Assembly (NCBI GenBank): GCA_020536535.1
Contig: JAHLWZ010000663.1
Coordinates: forward strand, 60,697-109,911
Length of the DNA: 49,215 nucleotides
Source: Pelomyxa schiedti
Taxonomy: Eukaryota; Evosea; Pelobiontida; Pelomyxidae
Reading direction: 5' to 3'
Shown here: positions 34,275 through 45,500 of the stretch, piece after piece
Numbering within the stretch: position 1 is the first letter of the stretch
Layout: each line of letters starts with the position of its first letter
Position numbers and translations under genes: made by a program
The notes under the pieces: generated by a model
What the model saw: only the letters and a program-made list of their open reading frames with translations
Database searches by the model: none
What the model was told of the DNA's origin: nothing

Positions 34275-37200
34275 CTACTGTGAGGTTGTTAGAGGGAAAA
34301 AGGCTTTTTTGGGGAGGTACATGGCTTCTTCCCACTCAGTCCGCGCCGCTGCTGTTTTGAACTCGAGGGTCCAGTGAAGAACTCCCCTATGACTGGTATT
34401 TAGTGGTTGGGGTGGAAAAAGAAGTAGATATACTCTGAGTTCACTCGGAGTTTGAAGGACTCGCTCTTCTCCAAGTCGAATAGTACAAATGGTGCATTGC
34501 ACTGAGTGATGAGTGTGTACGGCTTCTCGTCGGATTGTGGTGACTTCTTTTTTTTGTCAACGAGAACAAGAACGTCTGATATTGGGTTAGGTAAAATGCA
34601 GGAATAGGGTGGATAAAACCGTTGAACAGGAACAAATAGTGATTTGATTTCTTCAAAATGTTGAACCTGTGAGAAACTGAATGATTTTACACCAACCACA
34701 TTTAGCACTTTCTCTCTTACCTTGAGGTGGATTTTTCTCGTTTGACATCAACTTTAACAGGGCCTTCTTTGAGGAATTTTCTATTAGGAACAATTAAACT
34801 CTATTTTGTGTTAGAAAGAAAAAAAGACGTTTGGGTGTGAACCTTCATTCCCTCGGCCCCGTTAATGGATGCCGATAATGAAATTAGTTTGTGAGCATTC
34901 TCCGCGAGAGATTGGTCAATGGAAGTATTGATTGCTGTTATAACTGTTCCAGTTTTATCTTTAGCTTTTTTAAGAAGAGCGTGGTCAGGGTGCCAATTTC
35001 CTGTGTATTTGAGAAGGTCACTAATGAGAAGCATGTAGCGTGGAAGTCTGAAAAGAATGAGATTCGAACTTCGGGAAAAATTGCACCTTTGAATGGGCAT
35101 GATAAGAAAGGAGTCCAAATTAAGTGGATTCGCAGTTTGCTGAAGAGCTTTTTCAAACCCCTAGCAGATAGTGTGAGAGTCAATAGAAGATGCAGTGTAG
35201 AAACCAAAATCATCTCCTTAAAGCGGGGTCGAGTATTCATGAAGTATGTCACAGCCACATTTGATATATCAAAGTTTCTTAAGTACGCTCCATACTGGCC
35301 AAAGAACTCCGCCTATGAAGAGGTTGCTATTTACTATGTTACTCCGCCTGTAGGAATACCTCGGTTAAAAAGATATCACCAATAGTGGTGGTTGAGTCTG
35401 CCCATGTATCCATTTTCTTGTTGAGAGAGGACAGGAATTTATGATGATGACATAGGAGCTCATTAACATTTGAGAAGATTTGGTAGAATTCTGAAGCAGA
35501 GAGAACTGGAGTTCCATGCTTCTCGTTACTAAAAAAGAGTTAATACAAGTCTTTTCCTCCGATTCCCATATTTTTGTTTTGGTGCTGATAGCAATCACTA
35601 ACTTTAAAAGCGGGTTTATAAGCTTGTCCACCAAAATATCTAAGCTCTCCACATAACACTGCTCGGTGCTTAAGAGCTCTTTTGCTACACGTTGCCTTAC
35701 AACGCTCTGTGCCTTTTGTACACGCTCCTCTTTTTGTGTTAGTGAATGTTGAAAACCTAAATATACCTTGAGGAGTCAATTTTTTGTCTACACTCACTGG
35801 TGGTGATTGGGTGGTACTTGATGTTGGTTGGCTGCCCTCTTGTGGTGTGTGATGGTCTTCAGGTGTAACCTCCGGTTTGGGAATTGGGACAATATCGGGG
35901 GATTCTTCCTTGTGTTTATTACCGTGTGTCGTCTGATCGGATGAAGGGGGGGTTGAGGGTGTCTGGTCACTTTCCTCAGTTTTGTGATGGCGTTTGTGTG
36001 TTTTTGATTGGTGATCACCACGTGGTGACACAGATTTTCTATCCCTTGAGGTGTTTGCCTCCATTTCCACTGTTGTTGGTGTCATATCTTTTAGGTGTGT
36101 AGAATTGGGTTCTTGACTTCCATCTAAGGGAAGCCCCTCAGGTTTGAGTTTGGATTTTCGTTTTGAATGGCTTCGTGACTCCGTTTCCGTAGGGGTTTGT
36201 GATTCTTCCCTTTGAGCTGTCATTGTGACCTTTTCATTGGTGGATTTGCTACTGGGTGTACTTTTCGGCTCAGATGCTGCTTTTTTACGCGGTTCTTCAA
36301 CTTTCGCGTCCGTTTGGGGTTCAGATTGGGAGGTATCTTTAGGTTTTGTTTTACCTCTTGATTTTCCTTCCACTGTTGTTTCCGTCCTTTCCTCTGCTTG
36401 TGGGTTGGCATCTTCCTTATGTTTAGTTTTGTGTTCTCTTTCTGGAGGTTCATCCATTTTCACAGATGAAACATGCTCCTCAACAGATGTCTGTTGAAGT
36501 TCGACAGCTTTGTTGTTTTTGTGATGTCGATGTTTGTGTGTGTGCTCAACCTCAGCTAGAGGTTGAGTTGGTTCTTCAGAACCTGTGCCATCCTCTGGTG
36601 AAGCTTTCGCACTTCTGTGTCGGTGTTTGTGTTGATGTGACTCACTTTCATGTGTTCCCGTACCCAACACCACCGGCTGCTCTGTATCTCTTTGAGGCGC
36701 TTGCGCTTGTTCCCCAAATGACGACTCAGATGTGAGTGGAGTCTGTACAGGCACTCCTGTGGACTCTGTGGCTGAGATGTGAGTACCAGTCACTGCTTTG
36801 GTTGGTGATGTGTGTTCCTGGGGTAAATTGTGTGTGTGTTGGTGTCTAGAAGTTTCGCAGTGCTCCTGGCTAGAAGCAACGGGACTATTAGAATGACCAG
36901 GTGATACGACAGTAATTTTGGTTCCAATTGCAGTGGGAAGAGTAGTATTAGAGATGGATACTTCTGCTGAAAGACCTTTGGTTGATATTTGTGTAGTTTG
37001 TTGTGCTGGAGTTCCTGTTGGGAGTGCAGAACCTGAATTTGAACCACTCCCAAGATCTTTCAAAACCTGTCTAAAGGGTTGGATTTATTGCTTAGTGGGA
37101 AGGGAAAAACCGATTGGAACAAATATTCCAAATCATATTTCTCTCGCAAATATTGCAGGAGAGCTTTTATTTTTTCTGTATTTCCTTGCACAATATCTGG

Positions 37201-39572
37201 AACTTAATTAGAAAAGATCATCTCATTCCCTCCTGTACCATGAGGTGTGCAAAAGGTGATTTTGGAGAAATTAAGCTCGGATACAAATTTTATGAGGAAC
37301 AATGCGTTTTGCATGCATTGCCATAGCGTTCGGGGATTTTCTACAACATTCATACGTGAAGGTGTCCCACTAAGGATCTAAGTGATGAATAGAACAATAA
37401 GAGCGAGGATTTTCCCCATTTTTTAGAAATCTCATTTTAGAAAGAAAAGAAAAACCTGGACACACCTCAACAAGAATAAGGAGAGCTACGCCATTCCGTA
37501 GATCAGTCCCAAGATTTGATACTTTCTTAGCGGAAGGCTTCAGTGAAAGTTTTTCATTAATCTAATTGAATTAGAAGGGCAGACAAAAAAACAAAAAAAT
37601 ACCCATGAAACCAGTTCTGCATCTTCACTTGAAAGAGTAGAAGGGAGAGTCTCACTTTGGTGAGCATCCAAGTCAACTTCAATAAGGGCTTGAGAAAGGA
37701 GAGTTCGCACATGGGAAGTATCCTGAGGAAAGTTACGTAACTTCCACATTGAACAATTGTCTACTTTCATAATTGGACCTGCATATGATTTAGTCCTTGC
37801 CATCATTTGTGCCAGAGTGTGGAGGCTATTGATAACCTATAGTTTGTTTTCGTTATTTATTATCATGCCCTTAAGGTTCTCACCAAGGGAATATCTTTCT
37901 CTTCATACAGATCAGGTGTATTAAACATGTCACTTGATGTCATTCCTAGTCTCCTTACGGCTTGTAAATAAAGTCCAATATTTTCCTGGATTTGTGAAAT
38001 GTAAATTAGAGTTCAACCAAAAGACTAACCATTTGCCGGAATGGGATAGGTCCTTCATAAATCTTGGTTGGTGGCACAGAATCCGGTAATAATACATTGG
38101 CAAGCCTGTTTTCTCCCTTCACTAGACGAAAATTCATGGTTTCACTTACTGGCAGAGTATAACTCCCGATTTTAGAGTACTGGCCAGATTTTTTCCAGTG
38201 AATAGGTCAGGTTTTCCCATTACTCCGGATATCCAGTCTGTTATATGTCTGAATTTGGGTTGGTGTATTTAGGAAACTCTTGGTTTTAAATGTCAGAAGG
38301 GGGTCTATACTTTTCCAGTTCTGAACTGTATTTAAATTCATTCTTAGTTTTTATATCATCTTCCAGGCTTGTGACTGTTGGTGCTGGGGGAGGCCCAGAA
38401 AAATACATTGAATTTGTATGAGTAAGAGGTGGGTGAGGTTTTTGGTGTTCCAACTGTGGTGGAGGAGAAGCAGAGCGATGGCGAACGTGTTTAGTTTCTT
38501 TGTTGGGTTCAATACATGTCGGACTTGATGCACATGAATTTGCAGAGCAGCTGAGAACAGTCGAGTAATTTGGTATTTGCATGGACAATGGCCGCCTTCC
38601 TGTTGATGGACTTTTATTTGTGGGGGTTGATGCTTTTAAGTTTGATGAAGGGTGTGAATTCATCCGACTAGGAGAAGATGGCAATCGGTTAGACTGCGGC
38701 GATAGGCTAGGGGATGAAGACGCGGAATTAAAGTGTGGTTGAGATGAAGATAAAGTGGGAGAGGAAGGTGGAGAGGTTGAAGGCAGGAGCAAACGATGAG
38801 GGGAAGGATTACGCAGTGCAGTTAATGGGAGTGAAGCGGATTTCATTAAATCGCCACGGTTTTGGTTCCCAGGTGTGCTGGAATTTACACTGCTGCGTTG
38901 AATGAATTGATGCAAGCTGTTCAGTGATACTATGACCTGAAAAAAAAAAGTGTGAATTGACTGTTTCTGGTAGTTTTTAATTTACAACTTCAGATATCAT
39001 ACAGCATTGGGATCCTTTCGTTCATAAAGGTCAGGTGTCCTAAACAAATGCGAGATACCTATCCCTTCACACGCCCTCACAAACGTGGTAATGTTTTCCT
39101 AGAAAACCAAAGAATTTTAGTTAATAATAAAGGAGAGACACGCACATACTATCTGCAAAAATCCTATGAGTGGTTGTTTGCGGTTCACACGTGAAACCCA
39201 AAGTGGTGCCACCTTGAGCATCAAATCACACAGAAGAATGCCGTCTCTCAGTAGCTCATAAAGCCTTCCATGCACACCACTTTTGTGCTCAGATAACCTA
39301 CCCTCTCTTCCCTCCTGCAATAACACAATTGAAGAGAAGAGTCAAATGTACTGGGAAAAAAAAGGGGGAAGAAAAAAAAAAAGAATGGGAAGCCAGCAAC
39401 ATACCGTTTGAGGAATCGAACATTTGCAGCAAGAGCAACACAACCTAGGGTGGTTTCCCAACAAATTGCACATCCACTCCCTCACAGAGATCTCTACCTC
39501 CGCATTCGAGTCGTACTTCTCCTGCATTGCCTTAGGCAGCTCATCTTCATCGACACAACCTCCACCGCTCAT
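34275..39572 (-). CDS. RhoGEF with two calponin-homology domains (CH-CH-DH-PH)
   Basis: Starts at the ATG at 39572. First CH domain: VREWMCNLLGN, HGRLYELLRDGILLCDLM, NITTFVRACEGIGISHLF, TPDLYERKDPNA (to about 38930). A Ser/Pro-rich linker follows (38915-38290). Second CH domain: NIGLYLQAVRRLGM, TPDLYEEKDIPLVINSLH (about 38050-37800). A long Thr/Glu/His/Lys-rich linker (37063-35750) contains HKHRH-type clusters. The DH domain (about 35520-34870) shows SASEFYQIFSNVNELL, TTTIGDIFLTE, LIMPIQR joined to LPRYMLLISDLLKYTG and HPDHALL. The PH domain (to 34275) ends with AARTEWEEAMYL. CH domains bind actin, so this should activate a Rho GTPase at the cytoskeleton. Similar CH-RhoGEF combinations are known from amoebae. 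Many introns; the exact exon edges within the DH domain are provisional. Confidence 0.83.
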
Positions 39573-39888
39573 CTTCTGCTTTTTTTTTTTTTTTAAACTA
39601 AAATGTGCAATGTTGCACGCGGCGTGTCGCGGCAAAGCCCCGGCTTTCTCACTTTTTTTGGCAGTCGGTTCTTCCCCGAAGAACGAAAGCCAAAAACTTC
39701 AGGCCCAGAGATGTTTTTTCTTTTTTGCAGATGGAGTCAGTGCCGAGCCTTCTGCTCGGAACACCCGGTTTCGTGCCTCCAGAGTCTCTTCTCCGAGACC
39801 CTGCATCTCAGTTTCCAAAATTGAACAGTGATCCGTTGTTTTCCTTTGAAGAATTTCCCAACCAAATTACTTCAAAAAAAGAAAACAA
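39573..39888. promoter_or_regulatory. Divergent promoter between CH-RhoGEF and CDC123-like gene
   Basis: 316 bases separate the two start codons. A T-rich tract lies at 39578-39594. The part nearest the plus-strand gene contains a 53-codon upstream ORF (39731-39892), reported separately. The rest must hold both promoters. Confidence 0.55.
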
Positions 39889-39892
39889 ATGA
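39731..39892 (+). CDS. Upstream ORF overlapping the CDC123-like start (ATGA)
   Basis: An ATG-initiated 53-codon frame (MESVPSLLLGTPGFVPPESL...) whose TGA shares bases with the ATG of the next gene (ATGA, 39889-39892). It looks protein-like (PGFVPPES, FSFEEFPNQ) rather than random. It could be a translated uORF controlling the CDC123-like gene by re-initiation, or part of an unrecognised 5' exon. No domain recognised. Confidence 0.35.
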   Translation: MESVPSLLLGTPGFVPPESLLRDPASQFPKLNSDPLFSFEEFPNQITSKKENK

Positions 39893-41215
39893 GCAACACA
39901 ACCACACAGCCTACGGCACCTACGTCAAGATCTGCATGTGGGACACCAGTGCAGCAAGATCTTGGAACCAACAGACCGTATGATAGGGATGACTACTTCA
40001 GGGTGGACAGGTGGTACAATGACATAAGGGCGGAGACGTTCCCTACGGAGTTGTTGGATATAAACCTTGACGAGGGCAGGGTCATTGCAAAGGCTTATCA
40101 AAATACAAGATTTGTAAAGTGTGTTCCGCTCATTTGCATACCATCGTTATCCTATTTCTCGTTTTGACCTCTCTTCTCAGTCAAGTTCTGGAATGGGCAA
40201 ACACCCCAGAGGAGCTTAAACAAGCGGAAGAATCAGCAGCCAAAGTGAGAATACTGAAACCAGCAGAGAAACTTATACTCGACAATCTCGTTGCCAGGGT
40301 TGATGTTCTTGTGAAGAAGTGCCCACACGGCGCTTGTGTCAAATTCTGTACGTGCTCAAATCCCTAAATATTGTGCTGAACGCACACCAACAACTTTGTT
40401 TTCCAGCAACAAGGAGCCCAAAGGATGCCGTGCTCAAATCAGATGCATTACAGAGATACCTTCAGCAGGCCTTGTCCACACGCGAAGCACTTTTAACCAG
40501 TGGTATGGACTGGAAACAGCTTGCAGTACTTGCTTTTATACGCGGTGCAAGTCTATCACTTAGGGTATCCAGTGGTGCCGAGGCGATGAAATATGCAACA
40601 GGCAGCCAGCGAGTGCATGCTGATATTTCAAATATGGAATTGCAGCACTCTGATAACCCATTCAATCTGCAGGTTGCCATCAGGGCATGGGATACTAGGG
40701 TGGAGCCCGAGTGGGAATTCCGAATGTTTGTATATAATCATGTACCAACTGCGGCAACACAATACTCGCGTCTTGTCTATGTTCCCGAGCTAGCAGCGCA
40801 ACGAGAAAAAGTTTCCAGAGCGTTACTGGACTACCACAATAGAGTCAAGCACCTAATTCCACTTCCCAACTACACACTGGACATATCCACCGACTCCAAA
40901 CTGTCCCACTTTGTAATTGTGGAGCTCAATCATCTTCCACCCATTGCCGGGACTTCCTTGTTTAACTGGGATGACCCCACAGACCGAAATATTGTGGAAA
41001 ACGGGCCATTCACCCTGAGGGTCAACACAGCGCTATCACCAACGGCCTTCCAGGAAATATGTGCATTGGAGCCAAAGGTGGCAAAAACACTGAAAGAAAT
41101 GAGGGCACTCTCTTCGCAGACAAGAAAGAGAAGGAAACACATGCAGCGTTTTGCTTGTATAGCCTTGGTTTCAGCCATCCTTTTAGGGCTTGTGTTGTCT
41201 TGGTGGTTCAAATAA
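39889..41215 (+). CDS. CDC123/D123-like protein with C-terminal membrane anchor
   Basis: Three exons (39889-40118, 40181-40347, 40407-41215) give 401 residues. Family hallmarks: RWYNDIRAETFPTELLDINL near the start, VKFSTRSPKDAV formed across the second intron, a central AWDTRVEPEWEFRMFVYNH block, and HFVIVELNHLPPIAGTSLFNW near the end, corresponding to the ATP-grasp-like fold of CDC123. CDC123 is an ATP-binding chaperone for eIF2 assembly. Here the sequence is divergent, and unlike the soluble family members the chain ends with KRRKHMQ followed by a hydrophobic segment (FACIALVSAILLGLVLSWWF), a classic tail anchor. So this may be a membrane-bound paralogue rather than CDC123 itself. It lies 66 bases before dapF on the same strand. 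Confidence 0.75.
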
Positions 41216-41281
41216 ACAGAAGACAAACTCTCTTCTCTCTCAATTTTTTCGTTCGTCGGGGAGCAAAAAAAAAAACCAAAA

Positions 41282-42471
41282 ATGCAGTTCGTGAAGATGC
41301 ACGGGTGCGGGAACGACTACGTGTTCATCGACGGGTGGAGGGAACCCATCAGCGGCCTCCATGACATCCCCAGCCTCGCCAGGCGACTCAGCCACAGGCA
41401 CTTTGGCGTGGGCTCCGACGGCCTCATCATTGTGGCCCCTCCCCTCGACCCCAGTAACCCCACCACTTTGCCTTTCGTCCTCCCCTCTCTCTCTCTTCTT
41501 CCCTTTCGATTGCTCCTAGTGTGGTAGTGGTGGTGGTGGTTGTTGTTGGCGGCGGTGTGTTCTAACCCACAGGCGTTGCGGACGCCAGGATGTTGATGTG
41601 GAACGCGGACGGCAGCGAGGCCGAGATGTGTGGAAACGGCATACGCTGCGCGGCCAAGTTGGTGTGGGACCGCCGCCACGCCCCCAGTGCCACGCCCATA
41701 ATTGTGCACCAGCGGCAGGAGGAGGGAGAGGAGAAGGGGCAGGCAGTTTTGAGGATATCAACTGGGGCGGGGGTGCTGGCGGCTAGGCTGAGACTGAGCC
41801 CTGAGGGGGTGTGTGAGGGGGCCACGGTGTGCATGGGGAGGCCCAGGCTGGTGCCACGTGAGGTGCCGGTGATTTCTGGGAATCTGGTGTGTGCCAGATA
41901 TGGCTATTCACCCTTTTTCTGTGTGGGTTGCATGGGGGTGGATTTATGGCAAATTGTTGACGGCTAATCCCTGATTGTTTCTATTTGCGTGGGCATTTTG
42001 TTAGCACCCAACTCACTCATTTTTTTTTAGGTATTGACTGTTCCATTGGCTGTGCCATCCGTTCCCGAGTTAAGGCTGAGAGCGGTTGGTATGGGGAACC
42101 CCCACGCAGTGGCCATAGTAGGTGATATTGACCAGTTCCCGGTTGCTGTGGTTGGCCCTCTCATCGAGAACAACCCACTGTTCCCAAACAGAGTCAATGT
42201 AGAGTTCACCAGTGCCATACCGACCCCCAAAGGACACATTCCAATCATCCGGCAACGCACCTGGGAACGTGGAAGCGGCATAACACAAGCCTGCGGAACT
42301 GGTGCCTGCGCCACTGTTGTTGCATGGATCCTTGATGGACTTCTGCCTGAACGCGAGGCAATTGTGAGGCTGGATGGTGGTGACTTACACATACATTGGC
42401 CAACTCCAGACTCTGAAGTTTTCATGGAAGGTGATGCTGTCAAGGTGTTTGAGGGGACTGCTAGACTCTGA
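41282..42471 (+). CDS. dapF: Diaminopimelate epimerase
   Basis: Interconverts LL- and meso-diaminopimelate in bacterial and plant lysine or peptidoglycan synthesis. Three exons (41282-41453, 41573-41886, 42031-42471) give 308 residues. The start reads [18 protein letters not shown]. Both catalytic cysteines are present: MCGNGIRC (first) and [12 protein letters not shown] (second). [26 protein letters not shown] and the C-terminal [13 protein letters not shown] also match. The enzyme looks intact. No N-terminal targeting extension precedes the conserved start, so it should be cytosolic. No other lysine-pathway gene is in the window. A eukaryotic copy without a plastid suggests transfer from bacteria, and its two introns (119 and 144 bases) argue against contamination. 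Confidence 0.95.
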
Positions 42472-42568
42472 AAATGACACATGGCCATTTAAAAAAAAAC
42501 ACCCAAGAAGAATTTCATTGAGTGAACTGTTGTATTTTCTTTTTAAGCTTGAAATAGCTTCAGCTGTA

Positions 42569-45500
42569 TCAGTCATCACTGTCACAGGACTCGTCGTCAT
42601 CGTCCTCGTCCTTGTCCTTGTCCTTGTCCGTATGAAAGCCGCGCAGATATTCACCTGAAGTTGTGTGCCTGTCTTCCGTGGCCTGCCGCACTTGTTCCAT
42701 TCTCATATGTAACTGAGGCGCTTTTTCCTCATCGCTGTCATCGCTGACGTAACTACCGTCGCTGTCCTCGCTGTCTGAATCCGACTTTGGGCCCCCCCTT
42801 CCGCTGCTATCGTCGTCGTCGTCATCGTCGTGGTCTTCGTCATCGCTGTGGACGGGCGCGAGGGGGTCGAACGCCCGGAACTTAGGACAGCACCCCACGT
42901 GCGTAACCAAAGCGCACTTTGTGCACTTGTAGTGCTGCTCCTCCGCGATCGGCCTGTAGCACTTGTCACACCGCACCGCGCGCTCGTCGTCGCCGTCGCC
43001 GTCGGCGCCTTCTGGCTTGGGCGAGGCCGCCTCCTCGAGGGCCAGGGGGTCCTTGTGCTTCTTGATCTTGATCATCGGCGGCGGCGGGACCCAGCCAGCC
43101 GTGCACTTGACGTGGCACCAGTCGTTGCAGCTCTCGCAGAAGTAGACGTACACCTGCGCATCTTTGTCGCCGTCACTGCCGCATACACAGCAGTTGTGTT
43201 TGAGGTATCCTGGGTTATTGCCGAACTGGAGCGGGTGCTTGTGCTCGTTGTTGAGGATGATCCACTTCTGTGGGTTCTGCGGATTCTCGAGGCACTCGAT
43301 GTGGAAGAACACGTTCTCGGTGTGGCACTTGTACGCCCACGCGGGTCCCGGTTTTGGCTTGTTGCAGTGGTGGCACGTGAACTCGCCGCTGCTCAGGACC
43401 AGCTGCACTGGGTGTGTGTCTTGGTTGCACTTCTTCCACGTCAGTGGCTTCCCCTCGACGTCGGGAAGTTCCGTGGCTGACAGACAACATCTCACGTGAA
43501 GGCCGTATTCATCGAGCTTGCAATAATAAAACTGCTGGCCAATTTTGATCTCACCATCACATTTGGAACACTCACTTTCACAATACCCAGAAGCCGACGT
43601 CAGGGCCAGTGGATGAGGGTGTGCTCTCTCACCTGAGTCGAGGACCAGATTTGGAAGTTCACGAGGCTTTCCAGCACACTGTGGGTGGAAATAAACACCT
43701 TCTGGTTTGCACACTTTGCACTCAAGTGCCCAGCATGATCCCGGTTTGTCACAGCGGCAACAGTGGAAGTCCTTCACGAACACCATTTTCAACGGGTGTG
43801 GGTCTTCAGCGAATTTCTTCCAGCTGTTTGGCTCTGCCTCGGGATCGGGAAGTGCTTCACAGGGTTGTGTCAGAGTGCATTCAACATCCACGTAGAACGG
43901 AGGCTTTTCACAGTCAACGCAGGTGTAATACGAGTCGGGGCAAGGTTGCTTGCAGAGACCGCACCGAAGCTCACGCAAGCCCCATACTTTCTCAGCGAGT
44001 TTGACAGGATGTGGGTGACATTCGAGGTTCAGCCATTTGGATAACGGGCGGGGATCACCGAGGCAGGAAGGCTCGAAGTCAAGGTCCCTCTTGGGGCAGT
44101 GATAAACCCAGCCCCCTTCTTCTTTTTCCTTTTTGCACTGCTCGCACTGATAAGAACCGCTCTTGAAGACCAGTTGAAGTGGTGTCTCCTGTGCCTCAAA
44201 CATGCTCCATGAGAATATTGTGTTTGGTTTTGGTGGTGGATCTATCTTTTTCTGTTTGAGGCACTTTGTAATTTCAACATTGTGCCAGCACTTTTCGCAG
44301 TGATATACAGGGGGGGAACTCCTCTGGTCCAGACAAACTGGGTGCTCATGACCTTTGTATGTAATCCAGTCTGGCAACTCAGAGGCACCTGACGTGCACC
44401 GTGGATGGAAGTCCTGACTCTCTAAATGGCAGTGATATGCCAATCCCGATCCACCCTCTTCACATTTTGAACAGACAAACTCTGGAGTCGACAGCAACTC
44501 GAGAGGGTGTTTGTGAGACTCGAACTTCATCCACTTGTAAGAGTCGACGGACCATGGGAATTTGAGGTGGGCAAAATCTTTGAAGAGAACATGAACCGAA
44601 TGTTTGGAAACCATCTCCCCTGATTGGTTCAGAACCACGATCGTGGGTTCGGCTGTTTGAAGAGAGAGAAAGAAAAAAAATGTAAAAAGAAAAAAAGGGA
44701 CAAAAGAATCTGGAGGACAACACACATGGAGTGACATCAAACAGATCCACGAGAGTCTCTTGCAATTCCCTTTCGTCAAACGGAAGATGTGACCAGCCAT
44801 TGATATCCTTTCGTGCATTGTTCTTGAACAGTCTTGCAGAGCGATCACAGGAGATCTCAATGATAGCGAACGTGTTCTTTGGTTGTTCTCGAATGAGAGA
44901 TTCATAGTTTTCTGCAAGGTGAGCTGTGCACTTCTTGCTTCTTGGATTTGAGTAATTCGAGAAAAACAAACCCAGGAACTTGGGCATCTGCTTTGGTTTT
45001 TGTGCTGAAGTCCACACTTTCGTCTTCAGTTTATCCACCTGTGGTTGAACAACCTTTGTATCCACCTCCCTCTCTGTTGTGATTGCTCCAATGATTGCAC
45101 GTGACTTCAGAAGGCTTTTGTTTTCCACAGTGAGGCCTTTGACTGTTTGCACGGTTGCATTAGCCGCAACAAGTGGCTGCATCGTGTGGCCTGTTCTGTG
45201 AACCAATGTTGCAATGAGTCCTTCACCGTTAGGCTTTCTTTCCACACGAATGTAGTGGATATCTCTTCCAGCAACAACAACAAGAATGTTGTCACCAGAT
45301 GCCGTCACTGAGAATATGTGTCCTGAAAATGGACCCAAAGTGAGGATGCACCTCTTTGGCCAGACCAATTGCCAGAGTAAAATCGTTGACTTGGTTGTGG
45401 CGATGGCGGCCACTTCCCCCTTAAAAAACAGGCACCACGGTCCACCTTGCACAGTGGCACCCATCTTGTGCTGGAGGAAACCTTGTTCTTGCCTGGTGGA

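Noticed and set aside
42830-43480. Plus-strand 216-codon frame opposite the DC1 repeats
   Set aside because: Antisense shadow; the opposite strand shows nine regular zinc repeats.
44460-44725. C-terminal extension of the giant gene's first exon (unspliced reading)
   Set aside because: The frame runs into a pyrimidine-rich intron (44653-44725); splicing joins VTP to EPTIVVLNQ and continues the thioredoxin fold.
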